From positions 496,001 to 560,000 of the forward strand of contig JAZKJV010003126.1 of NCBI GenBank assembly GCA_037367405.1: a stretch of DNA of 64,000 nucleotides, written 5' to 3'. This document shows, piece after piece, positions 12,446 through 25,276 of the stretch. The DNA is from Ottelia alismoides. Its lineage: Eukaryota; Streptophyta; Magnoliopsida; Alismatales; Hydrocharitaceae. The translations under genes and the position numbers were made by a program. Every line of letters starts with the position of its first letter. Position 1 is the first letter of the stretch. The notes below the pieces were generated by a model. The model worked only from the letters and a program-made list of their open reading frames with translations, searched no databases and was not told where the DNA came from.

Positions 12446-13430
12446 TGCTACCTCCTACACTTAAGTGTGTGTTCCTTGTTTGACCAAAGAATCAATTTCA
12501 TGTCATCATTAGTTTTAAGTTTACTGTAGAATAGGATTTTAGGTTGTTAGATGCTTTAGAGAAGAACAAGTCCATAGGGTGGACAGTGTCAGATCTCGTG
12601 CGGATTAACCCTACTCTTAATTCACAACACATTTTTTAGGATAATTCTAGGCCCTCCCCTGAGTTTCAGAGAAGATTAAATGCTAATCTACAATAAGTCA
12701 TTAAGAAAGAAATTAAAAAGTGGTGTGGTACAGGCATTATTTACCCCATATCAGACTCCAAATGAATGGCCCTACTTCATGTTGTCTCAAAGAAGTCAGA
12801 AATTAAGATGGTCACCAAAGAGGAGGGGGTAGCGATCGCGATACGAGTACCCATGTCGTGGCATGTATGTGTACATTACATATGTTTGAATGCATGACCA
12901 TGAAAGATCGCTTTTCCTTGCCATTCATCGATCAGATTTTGGAGAGACTAGCCATCGCCCTTGAAGGCCAGGAAAAAAACATGTTTACATGTCCACTATG
13001 TATGTACGTGTTCAAGCGCATGCCATTCGGGCTTTGTAATGCCCATATACTTTTCATGAATGCATGATTGTTGTATTTGTCGGGATGGTGGGAGATTTTC
13101 TGGAGGTTTTATGGACGATTTCTCGATTCAAGGTTATTCATTTGATTCATGTCTTGTGCACTTGGACCGAGTTCTTCAAAGGTGCAGAGAGGTGAATCTG
13201 GTACTCTCATGGGAGAAGAATCATTTTTTGGTCCAAGAGGGTATCATGTTGGGGCACGTCATCTCCAAAAAGGTAATGGAAGTCGATCCTGCTAAGGTGG
13301 ATGTGATCACGATACTTGATCCACCAATCAATATGAAGTCAGTACCGTCATTTTTAGGACATGCCGGATTTTATCGAAGATTTATTCATGATTTTTCAAT
13401 GATTTCCCCATCATTGACTGAGCTCTTATG
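12446..13430 (+). pseudogene. pol: Element D reverse transcriptase remnant
   Basis: Reverse transcriptase copies the element RNA into DNA. The N-terminus near 12450 reads PPTLKCVFL, the usual start of gypsy RT. Further on are IIYPISDSK (about 12735-12765), SWHVCVHY, and FSLPFIDQILERLA (about 12910-12950). A deletion of roughly 25 codons after LERLA removes the block with the first catalytic aspartate, seen as CFLDGYSGY in element C. RMPFGLCNA follows at about 13018. The catalytic FMDDF at 13108-13122 is kept. Next come SWEKNHF, GHVISKK and FLGHAGFYRRFI (about 13350-13385), the RT thumb. Several stops and frameshifts are present. Confidence 0.88.
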
Positions 13431-13990
13431 AAAAGACAGAGTTCATTGTAGATCACAAGTGTCTTGAAGCATTTAAGCTTTTGAAAAAGAAGATCATTGA
13501 CTCGCATGTCTTACAAGCTCCTGATTGGTCTCTTCCCTTTAAGATCATGACTAATTCTTTGAATTTTATGATAGGAGTGGTGTTAGAACACAAGCGAGAA
13601 GGGATATTGTTTGTTTTGCATTACGTGAGTAAAGTCTTAGATCCTACACAGAAGATTTATATTATTACTGACAAGGAAATGCTCACAGTAGTTTGGGCCC
13701 TGGAGAAGTTTAGATCATATATTTTGGGCTCTAAGGTGACAAATGATCACACAACAATCCGATATTTAATGGAAAAGAAGGATGCAAAGGCGTGTCTTCT
13801 TAGGTGGATTTTATTACTCCGGGAGTTTGATTTGGTTATTAAGGATAAACCTAGAGTCAAAATATTATGGCAGATCACCTCTCCTAGATTGAATATAAGG
13901 ATTCCCCTGAGATTGAACCTATTAGAAAGAATTTTCTGGACGAGTCAAATTGTGTTATTGACTCACTCCCTTAGTATGCCAACATGGTGA
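13431..13990 (+). pseudogene. pol: Element D RNase H remnant
   Basis: RNase H removes the RNA strand during reverse transcription. The 169-codon open stretch at 13481-13990 contains the domain: [15 protein letters not shown], where the first catalytic aspartate of the family is replaced by asparagine, then [31 protein letters not shown] (with the catalytic glutamate), and NDHTTIRYL with an aspartate. The end, [14 protein letters not shown], is typical of gypsy RNase H. After about 13870 the frame runs into the RNase H-integrase linker. It directly follows the RT. Confidence 0.85.
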
Positions 13991-14905
13991 GCTACCTTTT
14001 CTCCAAGCAAGTTCCCTAACATTGGCCTAGGAGCAATATTGATCGACTGAAATCAGATTAGAGGAGGTGCCATTGGGAGGATCCATTCCTTTCCTTTGAA
14101 GGATCGGATTGTGTTTCGAGAAGGTGTATTGCTCAGGAGGAATCCTAGAGTGTCCACACTCACTATCATACTATTGAAGCAGGAGGACATCACTCAGGAA
14201 AGAGAACTGCACACAAGGTGCTCCAATGTGGATTCTACTAGATGACCTTGTTTCATGATGCATTTTTTACGGGCGTGCCCTATATATCAAAGAATGGGAG
14301 GGATAGTTGGATCTCGAGATGAGATGTCCATGAAAACGGTGATATTTTATGACATTTTTGATGCATGGGGAATTGATTTCATGGGTGCCTTTCCCAACAA
14401 CAATGGACATGAGCACATCTCGATGGATTTGAACATAGAGTAACTAGTCCTTACCATCCACAGTTGAACGGCATGGCAAATGTTTCGAATAGACAAGCGA
14501 AGAGTGTTCATCATAAGTTAGTTCATCTTGATAGAAATAATTGGTCCCATCTATTGTGCCATGTTCAGTGAGCCTACAGTACAACCTACAAGACACCACA
14601 TGGCCTTTTAGAATAATTTATGGCAAGCCATATCATTTGCTTGTTGAATTAGTGCATAAATCTTAATGGATATTAAAAAGATGATTTGGAATTGTCACCT
14701 AGGGAAGCTTTCTTGACTTGGACCTGAACAAACTCATTGAGATCAGAAATCGTGTCTATGACAACAATGTCATATATAAGGACAAAGCTAAGAAATCGCA
14801 TGATCATCACACAAGGTGCAAGAATTTTGTTCCAGGACAAAAGGTATGGTTGTTCAACACAAAATTGAAGGTCTTTCATGGGAAATTAAAATGAAAATGG
14901 ATGGG
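13991..14905 (+). pseudogene. pol: Element D integrase remnant, catalytic core deleted
   Basis: Integrase would insert the element DNA into the genome. A zinc-binding region at about 14150-14300 still shows GGHHSGK and CPIYQRMGG. The core start is at about 14355-14395 (DAWGIDFMGAFP, with the first catalytic aspartate). A deletion follows, since the frame jumps to the YHPQLNGMANVSNRQ region near 14450-14500; the second aspartate is gone and the usual glutamate is replaced by asparagine. The end of the domain (KVFHGKLK then KWMG) stops at 14905 where a solo LTR is inserted, and resumes at 18307. Confidence 0.82.
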
Positions 14906-17900
14906 TGATGAATCTGTGATTCATCACTTTAAAAGTTGAAAATAGAGCTTTTTTCCCGAGTAATTAGCTGCATATTTCCACTTATATTGCATAATTAGCA
15001 TCCATGCATGCATAAATAATATCTGCATTTTAGCATTCATATTTGCATTAAATAAGAAGCCCAAGATCACTTGTAAAATCACATGTAAATAACCTATATG
15101 TATATATTTATACTAACTCCAAATCCAATAAAATTAATTCTATAGTGTATATATTACTAACACTAATAAAGGAAAAATATAAAAAAATACTAACATGTAA
15201 AATTGTCAAATAAATCCCAAATCTAAGTTTGAGACTACGAACCTTAAAATACACATATATCTCTCATCAACATCTAATTTATGTCTACTCACTTTTAAAA
15301 TAATATACATTCAAAGACCTTCAAAACAAGACCAATTTCCACTAAAATCGGAGATTGTATGTGAAATTTGGGTTTTGGGCCCCTATTGTATATCATATAT
15401 ATTGACCAAAATGCCCTTGTATTTTATCCTTTTATTTTCTTAATTACTAAAAATCCAAAAAGAGTAAATTAAATTGGAAATATTCCTTCCATATTTTCTC
15501 TATTTTATTTTGATTTTTCTCTTATCTAAAAATGACAAAAAATGGCAAAAGACAAAAATGCGGTATTTTATTCTTATAAGGTACCACCCAAAAATATACT
15601 TTGTACAGATGATTTCATTTGATTTTTGACCCTTCATAAAAGTTGTAGATCTCGCCGAGATGAGCAACTTTCATGTTAACCACTTTTTAATTTGAACCCA
15701 TTTGTTATTTCTTTTTTATTTTTCTTTTATTTTTAACTTCAATTTTTCTGGGAGTGACACGTGCCAGCGCCTGGAGCCGCCACATGTCACCCATTTCTCG
15801 CCTTTTTATTTATTTTATAAAAATTTATTATTTATAAATAAGCACCACGTGGTTGCATCCCAGTGTGCCATGTGGCACCACCTTCTCTCTCTCTGGTCAC
15901 ACGCGTCGCACGTGACCAGGCCACAACCCCATCACACGTGATGCGCGTGACCCCCATCGTCCCCTCACCTCTGTTGCATGCGAAGCAAGCCACCATCGAC
16001 GCTCACCTCCGCATGCATGGCCACGACTTGCCACACACCGTAAGCTCCTTCTGCGTTCGCCGCCTCATTCAGCCAACCCAACTCCACGATCTCTAGCTCC
16101 CTCCACAAGCACCTCACCCACCTCACGCACTCGCCCCACGACCTCCACATCCATCACCCTCGCGTTGACCTTTAAAGGTCGACGGACCCCATTCTCTACC
16201 CTTGATCTGCCATTCCTAGCAAGGAGGGAGAGAGCTCCCAATCGAGTCTGAGTGACAGGAGGATTCTGTCCAAGGTTGAGCAACGCCATTCTCTCCGGCG
16301 AGAACCAAGATGTTGCAACCTCCTGTCGCACCTGCTTTTTGCAACTGCTTGAGCCTCGTCGTGCTTCGTCCACGACTGGAGGCAAAGACGTCAGAGAGCT
16401 GCTCACTCGAGCAACCTCTCTCCAGGTGAATACTATAGGTAAAATCCTCTGTTTCTTTTCTTTTCCTTTGTTTTAGTTTTATCCTCCTTCATTGTAGTTC
16501 TTTCTTATCATTCCCTCCGTCGATCATTTGTCCATCACCCTTCTACTCCGGTCACCTCCGCCACACTGCCTTGGTCAAGATACCCAACCACCGCCTTGAT
16601 CGCAACATCGCTGCTCTCGTTCATCCAACCCACTGCAGCAACAACCACCTCCGTACCCTCGAGCATTGCTAACATTTGCAGGAAGTTCCCTCTGGAACTT
16701 CGAGTCGGCCTCATATGCACTGCTCCAGTCGCCATCCTCACTACCTAGAATAGCAGGCCTTGGCCTCCTGTCGTCGCCCATAGCCGTGTCTGGCCCCATC
16801 CTCCTCACATCCCAGACGTGACCACTCCGCCCTCCAGCCTTCGCATATGGTGGTGCATTGCTGCAGCCCTACGCGATCGTGCCTTCCATCGAGCCAATCT
16901 TCCTCGTATAACTCCGGTAGCTCTGGTCGCCTCCAACAGTAGAGCTCCTTGGGGTTCACCTCCATACGCCTCGCACTCTGCATATCCTCCTTGGACCTCA
17001 GGCATGTGTCGTATGAGATCCGAGCTCATCTGCTCCGTCCGTCTGCAGGAAACCGTTTCCCCCGCAGGCCCTCGCCGCCAGAGCCTCCGTCTATCGCCTC
17101 AACACCAATGTTGTGGGTTGTCTGCCCAACTATGGTTCTCATCCCCACCTCACATGCAAAGCACGTGCGGGATGAGAATATTGCACCTGTGCCCACACAG
17201 TTCAGCAAATCACAAGGGTATCCTTGAAGAAATTTCACAAAGGCCCTCATCTTTTCTATACATAACAAGGCGTTCCCGCCGACCAACCAAGCGTGCAAGC
17301 CACGTGCAGCCTGAGAAAATTGCACCCATGCCCCTGCCATTTCTGGTAATTGCATAAATGTCTTTGTCAACATATTTCATTTTTATTGATTTTAGATCTG
17401 TATTGTATTTTGAACCAATTCTTTGCAAATCATTTTCACCACTCATTTAGCATCATTTATTAATTCCAAACATTACATATTGTAGAGAAACTTATGCTCT
17501 ATCATTGTGAAGACTTGTTATATTTTTGTGAGCTTTAAATTATTTTATATAATTCTTTTCGTTAAAATTGCATATTTGTCCCATTGTGTGCCTTTAAATG
17601 CTAACTAAATTGATTGTTGCTCCAAAAATCACTGAAAAATTATAATAGGTCTAGTTTAGATAGTCTTAATCACAACATTTGCATGTATAACGAGGCCTTA
17701 ATAAATTAATCAGTGTTTTGTTTAATTGATTTTTAATAGGTTTAAAATTCATCATTTTTAAGGTTTAATAATTATCCTAAATTCATCTCACATAGAAGTA
17801 TCTTGGTTAATTTCTGTATCTGAAAATGATTTGATTTATATTTATTAAAATTGATTTTGCAAAATTCACTCTGCCTTCATCTTTAATTCGTATTTAATTC

Positions 17901-18306
17901 ATAAAGTGTCGGAAAATTCCAAAAAAATTGCAGTAGCTTAATTCCTTGTATTTCACATTTTGACCAAGTTTCATAATTTTTGGACTTAATTTGCCTATAC
18001 TTTACATTTTAACCTTCGAAATTGGCTCGAATTGCATTGCATTTTCTTTATTGCATAAGAAATACCATAAATTCTCCTGAAAACCTAACATCGTAATTGA
18101 CTTTGAATTAATCTAAGGAAAAAGTTGCCTCCCTGAGTTCGACTTTTAGCTTGCCCAAGTAAAATAAAAAAATTGCCGCTTGCATTTAATTGACTATTTA
18201 TCAAACTGGTTTTGATAAGTCCGACTTTACCTGACTACAATGAACATCATTAAAATTTAATCTTTAATCCAGTTGAATTAGGTAAGGGTAAATCCACAGC
18301 TTTTCA
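14906..18306 (+). mobile_element. Solo gypsy LTR S2 inserted in the integrase tail of element D
   Basis: It starts TGATGAATCTG with a short inverted repeat (GATGAATC, GATTCATC) and ends TTTTCA, about 3.4 kb. Flanks are ATGGG on the left and ATAGGG on the right, an imperfect target duplication. The integrase tail reads KW-x-G on the left and PYIVKEVYSDG on the right, matching KWSGPFILSVV of element C, so the LTR interrupts a once continuous domain. Inside are the GTGAAATTTGGGTTTTGGGC block (15347-15392), the TTGTAGATCTC stem-loop remnant (15643-15667), CACGTG palindromes (15754-15790) and the U5 block CCTCCCTGAGTTCGAC near 18127. ORFs at 16065-17446 on both strands have no recognisable domain. 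Confidence 0.85.
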
Positions 18307-18600
18307 ATAGGGCCCTATATAGTAAAAGAAGTGTATAGTGATGGATTTGTAGAGATGTCTCACAGATGGTGCATGATCTTTTTTGATGAATGGACAGTCG
18401 TTGAAGCACTTTTAGAATCCAATGACGGTTAGTCCAAGTTAAAGAGATTAACTTCATGTAGATTGGTTATCAAGAAGATATTTCAAGACAATCTACATGA
18501 AAATGCAACAGAAGGTTCATTTCAATGTCTTAAAAGATTCACACCTTCTTCTTTCTTGACACTATTTCCTCACTTGAATTATTCTGTTCTTTTCATGAGT
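18307..18600 (+). pseudogene. pol: Element D integrase C-terminal tail and 3' coding end
   Basis: Translation from 18313 gives PYIVKEVYSDGFVEM, the end of the chromatin/DNA-binding tail that continues from 14905 before the solo LTR. After about 18430 the frame is broken and the sequence becomes the pyrimidine-rich spacer leading to the stem-loop array, as in A and C. Confidence 0.65.
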
Positions 18601-18631
18601 TCAGATTCCGTATTATTTATATCCTAGCATT

Positions 18632-18912
18632 ATGCTTAGGATATTTAAAGCCTAGGTATAGGGGAGACCTGAACTCATGTCTTCAACATCCCTTGTTTCC
18701 TCAGACCCTTTTCTTTTTCCATTCCTTCTTCATACTTAGGCTAATTTATGCCTAAGTTTGGGGAGCATACATGTTTCAGTTATACAATACCTTTATATTT
18801 AGTACGAGATGTGTTCTTCATTTCACTTTATGCCACGAGGACATAGCACAAGCTAAGTATAGGAAGCTTACGTATATATTTCATATATACTTTATCCACA
18901 GCTCGTGCTTTA
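18632..18912 (+). repeat. Element D stem-loop/purine-tract array, three units
   Basis: Unit 1 (18632-18666) pairs TATGCTTAGG with CCTAGGTATA through two G-U wobbles and ends GGGGA. Unit 2 (18731-18766) pairs ACTTAGGC with GCCTAAGT and ends GGGGA. The terminal unit (18793-18864) has AGTACGAGATGTG, then GAGGACATAGCACAAG and CTAAGTATAGG, followed by a TATATAC inverted repeat and CAGCTCGTGCTT at 18899-18912. The same order occurs in A, B and C. It lies downstream of integrase. Confidence 0.75.
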
Positions 18913-20257
18913 AATGGATTTCTTATTATTATGGGCTATGAGTATTGGAATTTGAAAGTGATTTTTGTAAAATGATTTGTAGAACATTTTGAAAGTTTTT
19001 ATATCTATGTGATGTTGTCTTATAAACATGTTTTACAAATTGTTTGCAAAATGGGTACAAGCTGTTTAGACACATTATTTTTGTGTATAGTTGTAAAATT
19101 CTTTGAAAAAAATAAATATAATAAAAACATAAAAATGTTTACTAATAAGTGGCTTTATCCCTGACATTTTCACATCACAGAAGATTTGTGTACTTCAAGA
19201 TACTTGATTTCTAGTGACACTTAACTCCAAGTTAATCATCTTAGTTATTATGGTCTTAGGATTTAATAACTTAAACTCCCTAGTTTGAAATATATGCATG
19301 CTATATTGCATGCAGAATCTCTATTCTCAAAAGAGTATGAACAATGCTTCACTTGCATGATTGCATAGACTTTGTGATGAGTCGTTGTATTGCCCGAGGA
19401 ACTAGGATGAGAGGTTTAAGTTTGGATATGATTTAATGATGCACTGCGATGGGATAAGACTAATAACTGCTCCATGAAACATGAGTGTCAACACTTAGCC
19501 AGTATAAGAACAAGGTTCTTATATTATCTTGATTTAAACCTAGGTACCAACATGAGTAAAATCATTAAAAAAATTTATCAGTATGCGCCAACTTGGTAAA
19601 AGTAGTTGACCTAGACAACAATAAAATATGGAAAATAAAGCTCACATATTCCAAAGACAAATTTCGAGAATTTGTGGCAAGCGCTCCCAACCTTCTCAAA
19701 GTGTCCACTTGGACCAAATCAACTAGGCCATATGAGTTCGGAGAGTACGATAAAAGGGCTCGGCATCGTTAGCAATACAAGTTTGGGTGTTGAAGGTATG
19801 ATAGATACTCAAGAGAGACACATCCGGTGTACTCTCAGAAAAACAAGTGCAGACAACTCAACATTCTCTTGACTGACACACTGATCAACGTCAAAACTAT
19901 TGTATATCTTAATAAGGCACTCGAGAGATCCTTTTTTCTTATACGAGGAGAAACGAAATGACACAAACATATATCCTCCATACATGGCCTATCCATCTAC
20001 ATGTTTAAGTCTGAAAACTAAAAAGACGGTGAATTGAGGCACAACTCGATTTATTCCTAATGTTGAGGATTGGGTCCCAAGGAGGATTTTTCATATTGGA
20101 ACCTCAAGAAAGGCTTTGACTCTACACCTGTAGGTCTTTGACTTCTGATTTTTTGAGAAAAAGCTTTTTTAAGACCCCATGGCGGTATGAAATTAGACAA
20201 TAGGAGGGATGGGGGGAAGAGAGCCATGTATGAAACTAGATAATGTTAGGTCAAGTT
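18913..20257 (+). mobile_element. Element D 3' untranslated region, truncated
   Basis: The first part (18955-19110) has loose repeats of TTTGTAAAAT and TTTGCAAAAT, as in A 38256-38700 and C 63906-64000. The remainder has no coding region beyond 19672-19872, which shows no domain. No PPT or 3' LTR follows; the copia-type LTR starting at 20258 replaces or interrupts it. Confidence 0.5.
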
Positions 20258-20934
20258 TGTTGGACATGCGAGTCCACGGTGAGCCATTATGCAATAAACG
20301 TTATTGCAAATATCATTCCATGTTCTGAAATGAGGAATAATTAATTTGCATAATAGGTCCCTTAGTACAATTAGAGTTATGTACAAATGGTCATCTTGAT
20401 CATCATACAGTTATTGATTTAATTGTTGAATCATAGATGTTGGTGCTCGGATGAATATCTAAAGAGCTAGATTGAGGACTCATCAAGCACCGTCAAATGA
20501 TTATTAAGAGATGATCTCCAGTCTGAGTAGGAAATGAAAATCATTTATCTTTTGGCCGGTACATAACACACCTCTTGATGTAGGTCCTCTACATAGTAAT
20601 AGAGATTCAGAGGTGTTAGATAAGTTAGGTCAAAGAGTTGACTTAACAAGATCTAGATAACCAAAGCCATATGTCGTATGTTGTCACGATATAGGCACGC
20701 ATCCTCTGATCGGAGAAAGATGTATTACTATATGTCTGAGTGTGTACATTTGGAACACCCTTAGGTTGATGACCTAATCAAGGTCTATACACCGATGCGT
20801 TAGTGTGCATACAAGGGAATATGAGTAATATGATCTCTCAAAGGGATCATACGGGTTCATTACTGAACCGGAAGACATGAGCTCACTCATGAGATATTGG
20901 GAATCAAATTCTATGCATGGTCATCTCGCTTTGG
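20258..20934 (+). repeat. First copy of a 677-base tandem duplication at the start of a copia-type LTR
   Basis: It starts TGTTGGACATGCGAG, a typical plant LTR start, and the same start returns at 20935. The two copies match over their whole length with scattered changes. No coding region is visible. Confidence 0.75.
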
Positions 20935-21615
20935 TGTTGGACATGCGAGCCCACGACGAGCCATTATGAAATAAATGTTATTGCGAATATCATTCCCTAA
21001 TCTGAAATGAAGAATACATAATTTGCATAATAGGTCCCTTAGTACAATTAGGGTTATGTAACGTGAGACCATCTTGATAATCATACAGTTGTTGATTCAA
21101 TTATTGAATCATAGAGGCTGGTGCTTGGATGAACATCTAAAGAGTTAGATTGAGGACTCATCAAGCACCGTCAAATGATTGTTAAGAGATGATCTCCAGC
21201 CTGAGTAGGAGATGACAATCCTTTCTCAGTTAGGCTGATATCTGACCGACCTCTTGATGCATATCCTCAACATAGTAATAGAGATTCAAAGGTATCCGAT
21301 TAGTTAGGTCAAAGAGTTGACTTAACGAGATCGAGATAACGAAAGTCATATATCGTATGCTGTCATGATATAGGCACGCATCCTCTGACCGGAGACAAAT
21401 GTATTACTATATGTCTGAGTATGTACATTTGGCAGACCAATAGGTTGATGACCTAATCAAGGTCTATACACCGGTGCGCTGGTGTGCATGCAAGGGCATA
21501 TGAGTAATACAATCTCTCAAAGGGATCATACAGGTTCATTACTGAATCGGAAGACAAGAGCTCACTCATGAGATATTGGGAAGATCAAATTTCGTGCAAG
21601 GTCGTCTCGCTTTGG
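20935..21615 (+). repeat. Second copy of the 677-base tandem duplication
   Basis: It runs from TGTTGGACATGCGAG to CTCGCTTTGG, matching 20258-20934. At 21611 it continues into the rest of the LTR-like repeat. Together 20935-23525 would be a 2.6 kb LTR starting TGTTGG and ending CCTTCA. Confidence 0.72.
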
Positions 21616-23525
21616 AAGCTTGACTAAGTTTGTAGGTTTGATATATACTTTTGGAAAGTACATGATCAACACCTAGGTATGATATATGCTTTTGGAAAGT
21701 ATATGATCGATACCAACTCCCAATGATCAAATGAGAAACTTAATGATAAATCCCTGAAGTAGACAATGTAAAATTGATCTTATACTTCGGGATTATTCTG
21801 GGTCTTCCGGTATGCAGGATGTACAGGTATTGGGAATACCTGAGGGTGATGTGATCATAAACAGTTGTATAACCATGACGCTTCCATTCCTAGGGAGTCA
21901 TAAAACATGTCTGGATTTTAGTGACTCCTCTTAGTAGAGAAGTAATCTAATCTTAGTCCAAATGTTGGACATTTATCTGAATGTGATGAGAAGATTAGAT
22001 TTACAGTCTTGATTTAATCAAGCATCTATGGGAGGCCCAAGATCTAGATTTGAGATGTCATCTCAATATCCAAGTCACTATACGTGGAACAATGCAATCG
22101 CCCTGTCCTTATCTCCAAGTATTCACACAGAAAGCGCATTATCCTTGAAAGAGTTCGGGATAATTTCATTGTTGATATATGTATCCAAGCATTGAGTAAA
22201 TTGGTAATTAAATGTGATTTAATTATCATGATTAATATGAATTTGATTTATATTATAAAGAGAGTTATCTTAGATAATTAAATGTGATTTGATTATCAAA
22301 GATGTGAATAATATGAATGTGATTCATATTATTTGGGAACATGAGAATATAGATCCAAGATGATTAAGTGTGATTTAATTATCATGGATATGAATAATGT
22401 GGATAGCACTATCCATATTAATCATATATATTATAAATGTGATTTCTAATATATGGGAGAGAGCAATTTGTAGTTTACATTTGTTGATGTGAATTGGATT
22501 CACATTAGACAATTAATTGAAATGTAATTCACTTTTTTATTTTGGGTTGTGAATGTGATTCACAATTTTCCAATGGCAAGATTGCAATATTCACAAAATA
22601 ATTATGAATTATTTTTATTGAATAATATACAACAAGTGTTGTTGTAAATCTTGGAGATTTCCATGGAATATTGTAGTCTCATGAGATATCATGAGATTAC
22701 ATGAAATTGTCACCAAATCCCATATTATGGAAGGAGGCGATCTTCAATTCAATAATCTCCATGTTTGTTTGATTTAATTTGGGATTGATTTATATTGATT
22801 TATCAATATAGATTTAATTTAAATTAAATTAATAGTTGTTGGTTTTTACCAACACAAATCTTAGCCATTAAAAGAAACACAAATCAATGAGAGCCATTGG
22901 ATTTGTGTTGCCCATGGATTGAGATCCATGGATCCCAAAATATTATAAAAGGAGAGGCCCCCCTTTTCTCTTCTTTACACAATGAGAACATCAGTCTCTC
23001 TCTCTCTTTTCTCTCTACACATCATCACTCTCTATCTTCTTCTCTCATGGCTGTCCACCATAGATGTCTAGAAGTTCTCTATCGCTGCAGCGTCATCTTT
23101 ATGTTGTCCGATCATTTCCTCATGGATCTTTGTCTCCTTCGGTGCACTTCGCTCGTAAAGAAGACTTCGGATCTCGTGTGTCGAGATCAGGAAATCCACC
23201 GCTTGGATCATTAACATGGATTGCGAGAAGCACGCGATTCATTCCTGCGCTCGCAAGCGTCTCCTCCGTCGGATTGGACTTGAGACAAGAGGTCTCTTCG
23301 TTTAGAGACTCGATCGCAACCACGCTTCAAGAGGTAATCCTATTACTTGTTTGTGGTTTATACAAAACGATACAAGAAGTGTTCTTGGATCTTGTGGTTT
23401 CATCGCATGATTTTTTTTTAAAATTCCACAGAATAGAACAACTAGTGCGACTAGTCGTTCCTCTTCGTATTTGATATGACGCTCACGCTTCCGTGATGCG
23501 CTTGAGGATCTCTTCATATCCTTCA
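21611..23525 (+). mobile_element. Copia-type LTR-like repeat, copy 1
   Basis: It runs from TTTGGAAGCTTGAC to ATATCCTTCA. It contains long runs of ATGTGATTNAATTATCATG-like words (22190-22430), a TATA box at 22944-22950, a CT-rich leader (23000-23050) and a 3' part that pairs with copy 3 in inverted orientation. Plus ORFs at 22897-23214 and 23064-23474 are open in two copies only because the DNA is about 90% alike. No copia-type PBS or protein domain is nearby, so the copia assignment rests on LTR style alone. Confidence 0.55.
22944..22950 (+). promoter_or_regulatory. TATA box of copia-type LTR copy 1
   Basis: TATAAAA followed by GGAGAGGCCCC and then a CT-rich leader. Copy 2 has TATAAAAGG at 24958 and copy 3 has TATAAATAG on the minus strand at 25851-25857 in the same context, so the site is shared by three copies. 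Confidence 0.6.
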
Positions 23526-25276
23526 TTTGGAAGCTTGACAAAATTTGTAGGTTTGATATATGCTTTTGGAAATTATATGATTAATACCTAGGTATGATAT
23601 ATGCTTTTGTAAAGTATATGATTTATACCAACTCTGAATGATCAAATGAGAAACATACTAACAAAACCCTGAAGAAGACAGTCTAAATAGATCTAAAACT
23701 TCAGGATTATTCTAGGTCTTCCAGTATAATGGACGTACATGTATTAGGAATACCTGAGGGTGATGTGATCATAAACGATTGTATAACCATGACACTTCCA
23801 TTTCGAGGAAGTGATGAAACATGTCTGTTTTTTAGTGACTCCTCTCATAAAGAAGTGATCTGATCTTAATCCAAATGTTGGACAGTGATCTGAATGTGAT
23901 TCTGATGCAATGAGAAGATTACATTTATGGCTTTGATTTAATCAAACATCTATGGGAGGTCCGCGAGATTTGGATTTGTTTTATAGCTTTGATTTAATCA
24001 AACATCTATGGGAGGTCCCTGAGATCTATATTTGAGATGTGATCTCAATACCAAGTCACTATACATGGAACGCACAATTGCCCTATCCTTATCTCCAAGT
24101 ATCCACGAAGAAAGCGCATTGTTCTTGAAAGGGTTCAAAAATAATTCCATTGTTTTAATGTGTATGAGCATTGAGGAAAATTATAGTTAAATGTGATTTA
24201 ATTATCATGAATAATGTGAATTTTATTCATATTATTTGCTCATATAAGGAGAGTTATCGACGATAATTAAATTCGATTTAATTATCGAAGACGTGAATAA
24301 TGTGAATGTGATTCATGTTATTTGGGCACATGAGAAGAGTCATCGTGGATAATAAAATGTGATTTAAGTATCAAAGATATGATTTATATGGATATCTCTA
24401 TCCATAATAATCATGGATATTATAAATATGACTTATAATATGTTTGAGAGATTTAATTGTAAATAGAATTACAAAATGCTGTGAATTGGATTCATAATAA
24501 ATAATTAATTGTAAATTTGATTTACATATATGTAGGATATATGAATATGATTCATATTTATTATTGGCATGATTGATGTTTTCATAAATTTAATTTGGAA
24601 TTATTTTTTTAAAGATAAATACAATAATAGTTGTTGCATTTTAATATATATATATATATTAAATACATATTAAGGTAGTCAAAACCACCAAAGTGGATGT
24701 CCACCTTGACCCATTCAAAGGAGGGATGGCCACCCTCTTTTTAGGGTGGTGGTTGCCTCCCTTATTATATATTTAATATAGTTGAAATTAAAATGAATTA
24801 ATTTGTATCTTGATAAAGGGATATAATTAATTTATTTTAATTAAATTAGTTGTTGCAAATTTGTAGCAACAAATCATGGCCATTGATTAATAACCTCTTG
24901 ATTTAAACTGTTGGATTAAGAGGGCACATGGATTGAGATTCATATACATCCAACTAGTATAAAAGGAAAGGTAGCCCTTGCTTTTAGAATACAAACATAA
25001 TTCCAAGAGGAATTAAACTCTCTCCATCTCTCTCCCTACATACGCCCCCTCTCTCCCTCCTTAGAGTGGTTGTCCACCCTAAACCTAGAGAGGGACGTAG
25101 TCATCGCAATGCCCTTGTGCTGCCGGATTGACAACTCGTAGATCTCCATCTTCTTCGGTGCACTTGGCTCGTGAAGAAGATGTTGGATCTCGTGAGATGA
25201 GATCAAGAGATTCGCCGCTTAGATCAATAACATGGATTACGAGGAGCATGTGTTTCATCAATGTGCCCGCAAGCAT
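23526..25276 (+). mobile_element. Copia-type LTR-like repeat, copy 2
   Basis: It again starts TTTGGAAGCTTGAC and follows copy 1 with clear but lower similarity. A small duplication occurs near 23930-24030. A TATA box is at 24958-24964. The copy stops at 25276, at the point equal to 23255 of copy 1, where copy 3 starts in the opposite direction. Confidence 0.6.

Noticed and set aside
16065..17446. Cluster of ORFs on both strands
   Set aside because: They overlap each other inside the solo LTR S2 in its GC-richer part; no motif, no matching frame in S1 or B.
23064..23474. ORF of 136 codons that resembles the minus ORF 25289-25720, looking like a conserved protein
   Set aside because: The two are inverted copies of the same LTR and about 90% alike as DNA, so a shared reading frame is expected. 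No known domain is seen and the frame is not kept in copies 2 and 4.
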